Shown here one piece after another: positions 17,674-26,688 of a DNA stretch of 64,000 nt. The DNA lies in the NCBI GenBank assembly GCA_002292285.1, contig DBBP01000031.1:24304-88303 (forward strand), read 5' to 3'. The notes beneath the pieces were generated by a model. That model did not search any database. It had not been told where the DNA came from and saw nothing but the letters and a program-made list of their open reading frames with translations. The stretch's first letter is position 1. Each line of letters begins with the position of its first letter. This DNA is from Proteobacteria bacterium UBA981 (GTDB lineage Bacteria > Pseudomonadota > Gammaproteobacteria > Ga0077536). Position numbers and translations under genes: made by a program.

Positions 17674-18602
17674 CCTGAAGCGGTGAATCTGTCAGCACCG
17701 AGCCTGCGCATGAACGCCTGTCCGATCGCATCGGTCACGTCGATTCCGCTTGCACGTTGCAACCCTTGCCAAGCCGGAATGCCATTGACTTCAGTCACCA
17801 ACCAAACGCCGTCCGCCCCTCGCAACAAATCAACACCGGCATAGTCGGCCCCGACAGCGGCGGCGGCACGCACCGCAATGTGGGCCAGTTCTTCGTCGAT
17901 ACACACGGCCGCACAGTCCGCTCCCTGGGCACGGTTAGTAATCCAGTGATGGCTGATGCGCTCCATAGCGGCGACAGCACGACCGTCAACCACCATCACC
18001 CGGTAGTCTCGATACGCGGTGTCTATCGGTGCAACAAAGTCCTGCAGGTAAGCCACCTCACCCGGAAGCAAAGCATTAAATTCAGTCAGGTCGGTAATCC
18101 GGGACAGGCCTTTACCCTGGGAACCGAACAGCGGCTTTTTGACCTGAGTACGCCCATCCGCCAGGGCTTCTGAAAGATAGCTGCGAGTCCGATCGTTGTT
18201 TTCGCTCACAAAGGTTCGAGGCGTCGGAACCTGCTGTTGCCTTAGCATTAAACTGGTGCGCGCCTTATCAACCGTCCGCTCGATTGTCTCCGCGTTATTG
18301 AAAACTGCGCAACCGGCGCTGTGCAATACGTGGAGAAAATCGAGACGCAACACGATTTCCTCCAACGATCCCCCGGGTATACCACGGACAAATGCACCAC
18401 GCGGTATTTGCGATTCAAAATGTGGGATAACCAGGCCTTCTCTGCTGTTAGCCAGATCAACATGGCAGTCTTTTAACGAGATGAATTGCGCTGGCAAGCC
18501 CTGACCCGCAAACCAGGCTTTCAGATTTCGACCGTGCCAGCCCGGCTCATCGGTGAAGATAGCGATCTGCGGTGAGGACTCTGGCCGCAAGCTAGCCGCC
18601 AA
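17670..18602 (-). CDS. RimK-type ATP-grasp ligase of the H4MPT cluster
   Basis: A 310-residue ATP-grasp protein related to RimK and to archaeal MptN: pre-ATP-grasp N-terminus, KKPLFGSQGKGLSRITDL (ATP lid), DYRVMVVDGRAVAAMER, GADYAGVDLLRG and TEVNGIPAWQGL (metal-binding Glu and Asn). Such enzymes add amino acids, often glutamate, to carboxylates. Because bacterial dephospho-H4MPT lacks glutamate, adding the polyglutamate tail of methylofuran is a plausible alternative role; this is inference. The start is TTG at 18602 or TTG at 18590; neither has a convincing ribosome site. Confidence 0.78.
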   Translation of the reverse strand: MAASLRPESSPQIAIFTDEPGWHGRNLKAWFAGQGLPAQFISLKDCHVDLANSREGLVIPHFESQIPRGAFVRGIPGGSLEEIVLRLDFLHVLHSAGCAVFNNAETIERTVDKARTSLMLRQQQVPTPRTFVSENNDRTRSYLSEALADGRTQVKKPLFGSQGKGLSRITDLTEFNALLPGEVAYLQDFVAPIDTAYRDYRVMVVDGRAVAAMERISHHWITNRAQGADCAAVCIDEELAHIAVRAAAAVGADYAGVDLLRGADGVWLVTEVNGIPAWQGLQRASGIDVTDAIGQAFMRRLGADRFTASG

Positions 18603-19584
18603 ACGATTGACTCAGCAATTCAGCATGTAGCGCTCCGCCCGAGAAAGTATTGCCGCTGGCCACATTGGTGACGCACGCAACGGCAGGCGAAAACAGCATC
18701 GGATCGACCTTATAGAAATCGTAGCCGTAATCCTTGAAAACCTTGGCGAACGGTTTGCCAAAATCCCGCGAGGCGGAGCTGGGCAATTGCCGCGCCAATT
18801 CCTGCGCCGCGTCGTCCGCGCAATCCACGTACAAATGCACTTGCCCACCGAACAGAATTGCATCGTTGGTACGCCCCATGGCGGTCATGAAATCCGGAGA
18901 CGGCGGTGGCAGCGGCGCAGTCGCCGTACCATCGACAAACTGTGCAAGTGGAAACTTTAATTCGTGCAGTTTGTGCAGCGCCACTTCCAGCACCCGCGAC
19001 ACGATCTGCACCCCGCCGGCCAAACTTGTCGTGGGCGTCAGCACCAACGTCAATTCGCTCGGTTGTATCCCGCAACGCTCAACTAACTTCTCGGCAATTT
19101 CGAGCGGCGGAAGTCGATCGACCTCCAGGACGATGACGGTCTCACCGGGTGGTGTGCGATAGCCCAATTCCTCGAACAAAGGTTCGCGGCTTCCCATTGC
19201 GCGTGCCGGTCCCGATCCGAGCGCGAAAAAAGCCGACTTACCTTCACCGTGGCTCAGACTCCAACCCGCATATTGGGATGCCAGACAGGCAATCAAGGGG
19301 TGACTCGCGCTGACGTCAACCTGCCAGCGCCAGTCGGCAAACGGTGCTGTCGCTGTGAGCGCAATTCGTCCCAGCCCGCCCATGCAAATCTCGCTAATCA
19401 GGCGCCCTGCCTCAAGGCCACCGCGGGCCGTGATGCCTGCGTCAATGACTTCCACCCCGTTGGGCATTTTGCTTACTGCGACGCGGTACTCAGCTGCGCG
19501 CTCACGTAGCTGGCTGACCAGCGGTCGCACGGCCAGATTGACGTTGCACGCACTCTCGAGTCCTAAATCAACCATCGATAGCAT
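18592..19584 (-). CDS. mch: Methenyl-H4MPT cyclohydrolase
   Basis: Interconverts methenyl-H4MPT and 5-formyl-H4MPT, the step between formaldehyde capture and Fhc. The 330-residue protein starts near VDLGLESACNVNLAVRPLV and contains GGLEAGRLISEICMGGLGRI and GRTNDAILFGGQVHLYVDCA, typical of Mch. Either ATG 19584 or ATG 19575 could be used; the second has a G-rich stretch 9 bases upstream. It overlaps the ATP-grasp genes on both sides, so the run is translationally coupled. Confidence 0.93.
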   Translation of the reverse strand: MLSMVDLGLESACNVNLAVRPLVSQLRERAAEYRVAVSKMPNGVEVIDAGITARGGLEAGRLISEICMGGLGRIALTATAPFADWRWQVDVSASHPLIACLASQYAGWSLSHGEGKSAFFALGSGPARAMGSREPLFEELGYRTPPGETVIVLEVDRLPPLEIAEKLVERCGIQPSELTLVLTPTTSLAGGVQIVSRVLEVALHKLHELKFPLAQFVDGTATAPLPPPSPDFMTAMGRTNDAILFGGQVHLYVDCADDAAQELARQLPSSASRDFGKPFAKVFKDYGYDFYKVDPMLFSPAVACVTNVASGNTFSGGALHAELLSQSFGG

Positions 19585-20755
19585 CCCCTACGAGCGTAAT
19601 TTTCATGTTTTCGGGTAACAGCGCCGGGACCGTCAGGGCGCGGATACGCCGTACCAGCGACACCAACTTTCTGCAGATTGCAGTCGGTGTGGCAGCGTGT
19701 GCGCGAATTGAGCACAACGGATCTCCGACCTCGATGTGGGTCCCCGCACTCGGTCGGTCGTGGACACTTTCTGGCCACGCGAAGTCCTCGGGTACTTGCC
19801 ACTGAGCTTGAGCGTAGAGAATCAGATGTGCGCACTCGCCGGTACGCTCAGGCCTACTATACAAGAGCATATCGAGTGCACAAGCGGCGACGTGGGCATC
19901 GAAAGCAGGGCTGCGATCGACTAGCAGATCAAGTGTCGCCGGCGGCCGGGGATTGATGTCTATCAACATCAAACTACCGCTCTCGGCGAGAACGAAATCG
20001 AGCCCGAACATGCCGCGCAATCCGAGTGCAGCGCCGACTGCACTTCCCAATGCACGCACTTGGCCAACCAGAGGCGCGGGCGCCGAGTGCCAGGTAACTG
20101 CCCCTTGGTAGTGATATCCACGCCACTGATCCTGCTGCCAGGTCAGGTGGCGATTCAGGGCCACAAATTCCGTGCGCCGGCTGCTCGCAAGAAAAATCGC
20201 AGATAAGCTCGAACCGCGCACATGGCGTTGAAAATAGGCGCGTGATTTGGCATCCGCACCTAGTGCAGGAACGACGTGGAATCCGCCACTTTCCCCACAC
20301 AACTTACGCAACCAGCCGCGGCAGTCGACCGGCGGGGTACAACGGGTCTCCGGCACACATACCCCGACGTCACTTTGCAACGACGCCAGTACTGCCGGCA
20401 AATCGGAGAGACGTTTCGACGCGTTGATAACGTGGGAGACGGTCGGGTCATAGTGCCTGAGTTGATCCAGCCAGTCCTGCCCGCTTTCGAAACCGCTACC
20501 GAGCACGATCGGCATCCTTGGAACACCTGCGCTCAGTTCTTCGACCTCACCGATGACAGCGCCACTAAACATAAAGCTATCCATGGGAACCGTTGCTCGC
20601 CATCGATCTGCGACCGCGCGCGTGTCCTCATCGGCGAACATATCAATCACTCGCGGCGACCAGCTGCCGCTCGCTGCTTCGGCCAGCATACGCGCTGAGC
20701 GAGAGACAATCAGGATCGGTGGAAGCGGCTCCAACGGCTGAGGCACCGTGGACAT
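19568..20755 (-). CDS. ATP-grasp protein of the H4MPT/methylofuran cluster
   Basis: A protein of about 395 residues with a central ATP-grasp fold: FHVVPALGADAKSRAYFQRH, GLRGMFGLDFVLAESGSLML and IDINPRPPATLDLL (metal-binding Asp/Asn). Family members occur with H4MPT genes in methylotrophs. The archaeal methanofuran pathway uses an ATP-grasp ligase (MfnD) to join glutamate to tyramine, so a similar step on methylofuran is one possibility; this is inference. I use ATG 20755, after which the protein starts like relatives; an in-frame GTG at 20797 is less likely. Confidence 0.72.
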   Translation of the reverse strand: MSTVPQPLEPLPPILIVSRSARMLAEAASGSWSPRVIDMFADEDTRAVADRWRATVPMDSFMFSGAVIGEVEELSAGVPRMPIVLGSGFESGQDWLDQLRHYDPTVSHVINASKRLSDLPAVLASLQSDVGVCVPETRCTPPVDCRGWLRKLCGESGGFHVVPALGADAKSRAYFQRHVRGSSLSAIFLASSRRTEFVALNRHLTWQQDQWRGYHYQGAVTWHSAPAPLVGQVRALGSAVGAALGLRGMFGLDFVLAESGSLMLIDINPRPPATLDLLVDRSPAFDAHVAACALDMLLYSRPERTGECAHLILYAQAQWQVPEDFAWPESVHDRPSAGTHIEVGDPLCSIRAHAATPTAICRKLVSLVRRIRALTVPALLPENMKITLVGDAIDG

Positions 20756-20831
20756 ATTCAGCCAGCAGGCGCTTTGACAGATACGCTCGCGTGACACCGG
20801 CGAGTCAGTAGATCCGCAAATACCAACACAG

Positions 20832-21887
20832 TCACCCGGATGCGTGTAAACGCTGTTTCGACGGGTTGGTGATCTCGATGTCCGCGCCGCGGTTGCGCGG
20901 TGTGCAGATTGAGAACGTTATCGCGGAGTCGTCGTCGAAGTTTTGTTCAAGCTGATCGACAACTTCTGCAGCGCGTTCGGCGTCGGGGACAAATGCGAAC
21001 GCAGTCGGCCCCCAGCTGCTTTGACCGATGCCCGTCAAAGCCAATTCTGCGGCGCAAAATGCCATCACTCGACCGACCCCAGGGCTGGTAAACGAGCCGC
21101 CCTGGGAGGCTGAGAAATGCTCACCAATCACAGTCTGAACTGCCCCGACATGGGTGCAAAATGCCGGGAAATCTCCAACCGCCAAGGCGGGTAGAACCCC
21201 CATGAGTGTGTGATGGCATAACCGTGCAGCACCCTCGCGGCTGAGGGGTTGAAGAGCCGCGAACGCGCTTACTTCGGCATCGCCACTAAAGCCGGCGGCG
21301 CGCTGGTCGGAAACCAGAATAACTCGCCAAGCCTCTGGAACATCGCTCTGGGCAATGAGGGGAGGAACGCCAGCGTCTGCACCGCGACCACCATCGACAA
21401 TGAGTCCACCGCGCTGAAACAAGCCCAGTCCGGTTCCGGACCGTTTGCCGCGTGCGAGCAATCGCGCCAGCATTTGTGGACTGCTTACGGAACCTGCGTG
21501 GTGGGTTAGCGCGGTGCCGAGCGCGAGGGCCAACTGGGTTCCGGAGCCGAGACCCGCGTGCTCATCGATGCGCGTTTCTATGGTGATGCGAACGTCACGG
21601 GAGAGCTGCTGATCTTCAATCACACGGTCGACCAGCGCGAGCACACGCTCGTCGACCAGGCCTGTGACGATGAATTCGTCGTGCGCCTCGACTGCGACAC
21701 GCGTCGCGATTCCGTCTAATGCCATCCCGATGCTGCCGAACTGGCGCCCCAGCGTTGCCCCCGGATCAAGAAACCCCAGATGCAATCGCGCCGGCGCCGT
21801 GACTCGGACGGATGACGGCGGAGCGCTCAATTGAAGCAGTTTTTCATGGTCATGCCATATTATAAATTCAGTGTTGCCCGATAACAC
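20832..21887 (-). CDS. mptG: Beta-ribofuranosylaminobenzene 5'-phosphate synthase
   Basis: First committed step of the aryl part of H4MPT: condenses p-aminobenzoate with phosphoribosyl diphosphate, releasing CO2. The product has a GHMP-like fold with VRVTAPARLHLGFLDPG at the start, FGSIGMALDG, and LGSGTQLALALGTALTHHAG, all typical. The start is unclear: GTG at 21887 gives 351 residues, about 20 more than usual, and TTG at 21830 is another candidate. Divergent from fhcB over about 140 bp, which must hold both promoters. Confidence 0.9.
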   Translation of the reverse strand: MLSGNTEFIIWHDHEKLLQLSAPPSSVRVTAPARLHLGFLDPGATLGRQFGSIGMALDGIATRVAVEAHDEFIVTGLVDERVLALVDRVIEDQQLSRDVRITIETRIDEHAGLGSGTQLALALGTALTHHAGSVSSPQMLARLLARGKRSGTGLGLFQRGGLIVDGGRGADAGVPPLIAQSDVPEAWRVILVSDQRAAGFSGDAEVSAFAALQPLSREGAARLCHHTLMGVLPALAVGDFPAFCTHVGAVQTVIGEHFSASQGGSFTSPGVGRVMAFCAAELALTGIGQSSWGPTAFAFVPDAERAAEVVDQLEQNFDDDSAITFSICTPRNRGADIEITNPSKQRLHASG

Positions 21888-22029
21888 TGTCGAGCTAGGA
21901 AGCGTGTATGGAGCGCGGTCATCGAGTGTGATAACGTGAGGCCACGATCCATGGCAGTGGCTAGCATGGGTTTCGCTACCGAACAGACTTTACCTTCCGT
22001 CGAGTACCCCGCCAAGCGGGAGCGAAATC

Positions 22030-23298
22030 ATGCCACCAGTCGACACACGCCAACGGCACGGGCCTCACACTGACTCAGCGGTATGCCCGTTTTGCGCGCT
22101 GTTGTGCGACGATCTGATCCTGCGCAGCAATGATGATTCAAGTTTCACCATCCGTCGCAATGGCTGCTCGCGTGCAGCCCTCGATTTTTCCCGCCCCGCT
22201 ACCGATGAACCCCCTCGCGTGCAGGGTCAGGCCACATCACATGACGATGCGATACGGGTAGCGACCCGCATTTTAAAAAAATCTCGACGCCCTTTGTTCG
22301 GCGGCCTGGCAACGGACGTCGATGGTATGCGCGCGATTATCAATCTTGCCGAACGCAGTCATGGCATCGTTGATCACCTACATGGTGACGCTCTGACGTC
22401 GATGACCCGTTTAATGCAGACACGCGGCTGGTATGCCACCACCCTCTCCGAAGTTCGCAACCGCGCTGATTTAGTGATAGTTGCTGACGTTGATTTCAAT
22501 GACCGTTATGAGAATTTTGAGCGCCACTGTCTCAAACCGCAGACGCGTCTGCAGGGTGGTCGTGCTCCTGCTCGCAAGGTCGTGTTCGTCGGCACTGGAG
22601 CAAACAGCCCCGGAGTTGAAGTGGATATGCGGCTGGGTTGTTCACGCGACGGGCTAGGTGAGGTATTCAGCGCACTACTCGCAGGTCTGCGCGGCCATCG
22701 CATGGACGCGCGTCGACCGGGCGGAGTGAAACCTGCCGCCATCGCTGAACTTGTCGAAGCGATCCAGGCTGCCAACTACTGCACGATTGTGTTCGCCCCC
22801 GGGCAGCTCGGCTCCCACCGGGAATCTATCATTGCTACGTTCTGCGACCTGGTCGATGCCATCAATCAGCAGCAGCGTGCGGCCCTGCTTGCACTCGGCG
22901 GCGACGACGGCGGCCAATCCGCTTTGAGCACAACCAGTTGGCTGACCGGTTATCCACTCCGAACCGAGTTCGGCAAAACGCTCGCCTTCGAGCCGCAAAT
23001 CAATCGCACTGCCGACCTGCTCGCAACCCGTACGGTTGATTGTTTGCTGTGGACTGATGCCTACGGGCGGAATCCGACCCCGCCGTCTACGGGTGTCGAA
23101 ACCATTGTGATCGGTGCCCGTCCATCGGCGTCGCGTCGACCGCCGGCCGTATTTATTCCGGTCGGCACGCCCGGACTTGATCATGGCGGGCGCCTGGTAC
23201 GAACTGACAGTGTCGTCACGCTGCAGCTGGTCGCACAGCGCGAGAGCAGGCTCGCCAGCGTTGCACAAATTGCCACGCAAATTCTGGATAGCTGGTAG
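22030..23298 (+). CDS. fhcB: Formyltransferase/hydrolase complex subunit FhcB
   Basis: Subunit B of the Fhc complex, related to the molybdopterin subunit of formylmethanofuran dehydrogenase. In bacterial Fhc this subunit is known to have lost metal cofactors and redox activity. The 422-residue protein keeps the N-terminal VCPFCALLCDDL motif but shows no extra ferredoxin-type cluster motifs. GGGAG lies upstream of ATG 22030. It opens a compact plus-strand operon fhcB-A-D-C-fdhB-fdhA, with only 7 bp to fhcA. Confidence 0.92.
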   Translation: MPPVDTRQRHGPHTDSAVCPFCALLCDDLILRSNDDSSFTIRRNGCSRAALDFSRPATDEPPRVQGQATSHDDAIRVATRILKKSRRPLFGGLATDVDGMRAIINLAERSHGIVDHLHGDALTSMTRLMQTRGWYATTLSEVRNRADLVIVADVDFNDRYENFERHCLKPQTRLQGGRAPARKVVFVGTGANSPGVEVDMRLGCSRDGLGEVFSALLAGLRGHRMDARRPGGVKPAAIAELVEAIQAANYCTIVFAPGQLGSHRESIIATFCDLVDAINQQQRAALLALGGDDGGQSALSTTSWLTGYPLRTEFGKTLAFEPQINRTADLLATRTVDCLLWTDAYGRNPTPPSTGVETIVIGARPSASRRPPAVFIPVGTPGLDHGGRLVRTDSVVTLQLVAQRESRLASVAQIATQILDSW

Positions 23299-23305
23299 AG
23301 CCTTA

Positions 23306-24970
23306 ATGCTGCAACGACTCAAAGGCGGACGAATTTACGATCCGCAAAACGGAGTGGACGGCGACGTTCGCGACCTGTACATCCGTGACGGAAAAATCGT
23401 CAGCGCGCCAGTGCACAGCCGACAGGCCGACGTTGTGACCGACATCAGTGGGCGTGTGGTGATGGCTGGCGCGATCGATATCCATACTCACATTGGCGGC
23501 GGCAAGGTCAACATCGCGCGCATGATGCTGCCAGAAGACCACGCCGCTGATGCCGTCCCGCGCGGCCGGCACCCGCACATTGGCTGCGGCCACGCAGCAC
23601 CCTCAACGCGCACGGCTGGCTATCGTTATGCGGAAATGGGTTACGTGGCGTGTTTCGAACCGGCGATGCTACCGGCCAATGCGCGCCAGGCGCACCTTGA
23701 AATGGCCGACACGCCGATGGTCGACAAAGGCGCCTATGCCCTGCTCGGCAACGACGATTTCCTGTTGCGCGCCATCAAGGCTAAACGAGATCCCGAATAC
23801 ATCCGCGATTACGTCGCATGGACCCTGAATGCGGCACAGGCGCTCGCGATCAAGGTTGTCAATCCAGGCGGCATCAATGCGTTCAAGTTTAATCAACGCA
23901 AACTCGACCTGGACGAGCGCAACGCGGCTTACGACATCACACCGCGTCAAATCCTTTTGACCCTGGCTGAAGCCGTCCGGCAGTTGGGTCTTGCCCACCC
24001 ACTACACATCCATGGTTGCAACCTCGGCGTACCTGGCAACCTTGCCACAACACTGGAAACGATACATGGCCTCGACGGTCTGCGCGCCCACCTGACGCAT
24101 TTGCAGTTCCATAGCTATGGCACCGAGGGTGATTTTAAATTCTCGTCCGGTGCAGCCGAAATCGCCGAGGTTATCAACCGGAATGGCAATATCTCGCTCG
24201 ATGTCGGCCAGGTCATGTTTGGCCGCACCGTGACCGAGTCTGGTGACAGCATGCGGCAATTCGCCGGCAGCATACATGCCGACCCAAAGAAATGGATTGG
24301 CATGGATATCGAGTGCGATGCCGGATGTGGCGTCGTTCCATTTCGCTACAAGAACAAAAGCTTCGTCAATGCGCTGCAGTGGGCGATTGGGCTTGAATTA
24401 TTTTTGCTTATCGAGGACCCGTGGCGGATATTTCTGACCACCGATCATCCCAACGGCGCACCGTTTACCTGCTATCCCCATCTTATTCGTCTGCTTATGG
24501 ACCGCAGTTTTCGCAACGACATGCTTGCCACCATCAACCCCGACGCCGCAGCGGCCAGCCGCCTGGCCAGCATCACACGTGAATACAGCCTCTATGAGAT
24601 CGCGACAATGACGCGCGCAGCGCCGGCCCGCTCGCTGGGTCTCGATGGCTTCGGTTCGCTGGCCGCGGGGTCAAACGCGCATATCACGGTCTACCAGGAG
24701 CATGACAACAAGGAAACTATGTTTTCCACGCCCGAGTACGTGTTCAAGAATGGACAGTTAATCGTACGCAATGGACGCGTTACTGAAGAAGTCCAGGGCG
24801 CTACCCACGTCGTTCATCCCCAATTCGATGCCGGCGTCGATAATGATTTGCGACTCTACTTCGACCGCTTCATGACCGTCCGCAAAGACAGCATTCAAGT
24901 CAGTGACGACGAAATTCGCGACAACGGACGAGGCGAGATTGTGGTCCATCCGACCACTCCAACGTGCTGA
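23306..24970 (+). CDS. fhcA: Formyltransferase/hydrolase complex subunit FhcA (formyl-methylofuran hydrolase)
   Basis: Amidohydrolase-type subunit that hydrolyses formyl-methylofuran to formate. The 554-residue protein has the metal-binding IDIHTHIGGGKVN, later histidines in LHIHGCNLGVPGN and LTHLQFHSYG, and the catalytic Asp region DHPNGAPFTCYPHL. I start at ATG 23306, 7 bp after fhcB; a much longer open frame upstream only overlaps fhcB. The stop shares bases with the start of fhcD (TGATG). Confidence 0.95.
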   Translation: MLQRLKGGRIYDPQNGVDGDVRDLYIRDGKIVSAPVHSRQADVVTDISGRVVMAGAIDIHTHIGGGKVNIARMMLPEDHAADAVPRGRHPHIGCGHAAPSTRTAGYRYAEMGYVACFEPAMLPANARQAHLEMADTPMVDKGAYALLGNDDFLLRAIKAKRDPEYIRDYVAWTLNAAQALAIKVVNPGGINAFKFNQRKLDLDERNAAYDITPRQILLTLAEAVRQLGLAHPLHIHGCNLGVPGNLATTLETIHGLDGLRAHLTHLQFHSYGTEGDFKFSSGAAEIAEVINRNGNISLDVGQVMFGRTVTESGDSMRQFAGSIHADPKKWIGMDIECDAGCGVVPFRYKNKSFVNALQWAIGLELFLLIEDPWRIFLTTDHPNGAPFTCYPHLIRLLMDRSFRNDMLATINPDAAAASRLASITREYSLYEIATMTRAAPARSLGLDGFGSLAAGSNAHITVYQEHDNKETMFSTPEYVFKNGQLIVRNGRVTEEVQGATHVVHPQFDAGVDNDLRLYFDRFMTVRKDSIQVSDDEIRDNGRGEIVVHPTTPTC

Positions 24971-25863
24971 TGAAGATCAATCGAGTCAGCATTGACGACA
25001 CCTTCGCCGAAGCCTTTCCGATGAAGGCGACGCGCGTCATTGTCACAGCACTGAACGAAACCTGGGCGCTCCATGCGGCAACCGCCATGACCGGTTTCGC
25101 GACTTCGGTCATTGCCTGCGGCTGTGAGGCGGGCATCGAGCGTCCCCTGACGCCGACCGAAACGCCAGATGGGCGGCCAGGCTTTGCGGTGTTGCTGTTC
25201 GCGATGAGTAAGAAGGAACTGATTAAACAGATTCAGAATCGTGTTGGCCAATGTGTACTCACTGCGCCGACCAGCGCCTGCTTCGCGGGCATTGAAGATG
25301 GCCAGGCATTGCCGCTGGGCAAAAACCTGCGTTTCTTTGGCGACGGTCACCAGATTGCAAAAAAACTCGGCAAGCGTCGCTATTGGCGCGTTCCTGTGAT
25401 GGATGGTGAGTTCCTGTGCGAAGAAACCACCGGGCTCGCCGCTGCTATAGGCGGCGGTAACTTCATTATCCTAGCCCGCGACCAGGTGTCGGCGCTTGGG
25501 GCGGCGGAAAGAGCGATTGCAGCAATGAACAAAGTTGCTGGCGTCATCATGCCTTTCCCAGGCGGGGTAGTGCGTTCGGGGTCGAAAGTCGGTTCCAAAT
25601 ACAAAGCCTTGCCTGCGTCTACCAATCATTTGTTTTGTCCCACTCTGCGCGGCGCCGTCCCAAGCGAATTATCTGCCGACGTTGGTGCGGTCCTGGAGAT
25701 CGTTATTGATGGCTTGGACAGCGCGGCGATTGATGAGGCGACTCGCGTAGGCATTCGCGCAGCTTGTCGGGGACGCGATCACGGCGTGCTTCGCATCAGT
25801 GCGGGTAACTACGGCGGCAATCTCGGCCCGTTTCATTTCAAACTCCGGAACATTCTGAAATGA
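24970..25863 (+). CDS. fhcD: Formylmethanofuran:H4MPT formyltransferase FhcD
   Basis: Transfers the formyl group from formyl-H4MPT to methylofuran inside the Fhc complex. The 297-residue protein starts MKINRVSIDDTFAEAFPMK and contains GCEAGIERPLTPTETPDGRP and CPTLRGAVPSELSADVGAVL, typical of Ftr proteins. ATG 24970 overlaps the fhcA stop; a GTG two codons earlier is inside fhcA and less likely. It overlaps fhcC as ATGA. Confidence 0.95.
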   Translation: MKINRVSIDDTFAEAFPMKATRVIVTALNETWALHAATAMTGFATSVIACGCEAGIERPLTPTETPDGRPGFAVLLFAMSKKELIKQIQNRVGQCVLTAPTSACFAGIEDGQALPLGKNLRFFGDGHQIAKKLGKRRYWRVPVMDGEFLCEETTGLAAAIGGGNFIILARDQVSALGAAERAIAAMNKVAGVIMPFPGGVVRSGSKVGSKYKALPASTNHLFCPTLRGAVPSELSADVGAVLEIVIDGLDSAAIDEATRVGIRAACRGRDHGVLRISAGNYGGNLGPFHFKLRNILK

Positions 25864-26684
25864 CGTCGTTAACCCTCCGTCTGCACGCCGACGCACCTGC
25901 GGGCCTCGAGCTTGGTGCGCTGACACCATCGGCCTTAAGCGGCAAATCGGTTGCGCAACTGGCACGTTTGCGCATCCCGCATGGCAGCCGAACGAGCGCG
26001 CTGGGGGCGCTATTTGATATCAGTGGCGAAGACGTTATGAATCTGCGCCTGCTCGGTCTGAACCACAGCTGTCATCACGTCGGTCGTGACATGCAGGCAG
26101 GGCAGCTTGAGGTGCGTGGGACGGTTGGTATGGAACTCGGACGTGACATGTCCGGTGGGCAAATTAAATTGCGCGGCAATGCCGGTGACGGTGTCGCGTT
26201 GGGGATGCGTGGCGGGCAGATCGAAATCTCCGGCGATGTCGGCGAGCGCGCCGGTGGCGCGACACCCGGAGCAACGCGCGGTATGAATGAGGGTACGTTG
26301 ATTGTGCACGGTAATGCCGGCGCCCATCTCGGAGAACGTATGCGCCGCGGCCTCATTCTGGTCGGCGGTGATTGTGGTCGATATTGCGGCGACCGCATGA
26401 TCGCGGGATCGATTGTGATTTTCGGCAAGTGCGCTGGCGACGTCGGTCACGGCATGCGTCGGGGCACGCTGATGCTCGCCGAGATGCCTCAGCGAGTGCC
26501 GGCCCTGTTCAACGACTGTGGCGAGTTTGAGCTCGGGTTCGTACCGGTCTTCGCTCGCCATGTGGCCTCACTCAACAAGCGGATGGGCAGGCAGCTCGCC
26601 ATTTTCCGGCGCGCTAGCCGTTGGTGCGGAGACATGGCACAAGGCGGCCACGGCGAGCTTCTCATCGCCGGTGCAAGAGATTAG
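25860..26684 (+). CDS. fhcC: Formyltransferase/hydrolase complex subunit FhcC
   Basis: Structural subunit with a right-handed beta-helix like the C-terminal domain of glutamate synthase. The 274-residue protein is built of repeated Gly-rich turns such as VGRDMQAGQLEVRGTVG, LGRDMSGGQIKLRGNAG and LGMRGGQIEISGDVG, about 19 residues per repeat. It is coupled to fhcD by an ATGA overlap and is followed after 4 bp by the formate dehydrogenase genes. Confidence 0.93.
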   Translation: MTSLTLRLHADAPAGLELGALTPSALSGKSVAQLARLRIPHGSRTSALGALFDISGEDVMNLRLLGLNHSCHHVGRDMQAGQLEVRGTVGMELGRDMSGGQIKLRGNAGDGVALGMRGGQIEISGDVGERAGGATPGATRGMNEGTLIVHGNAGAHLGERMRRGLILVGGDCGRYCGDRMIAGSIVIFGKCAGDVGHGMRRGTLMLAEMPQRVPALFNDCGEFELGFVPVFARHVASLNKRMGRQLAIFRRASRWCGDMAQGGHGELLIAGARD

Positions 26685-26688
26685 AAAA

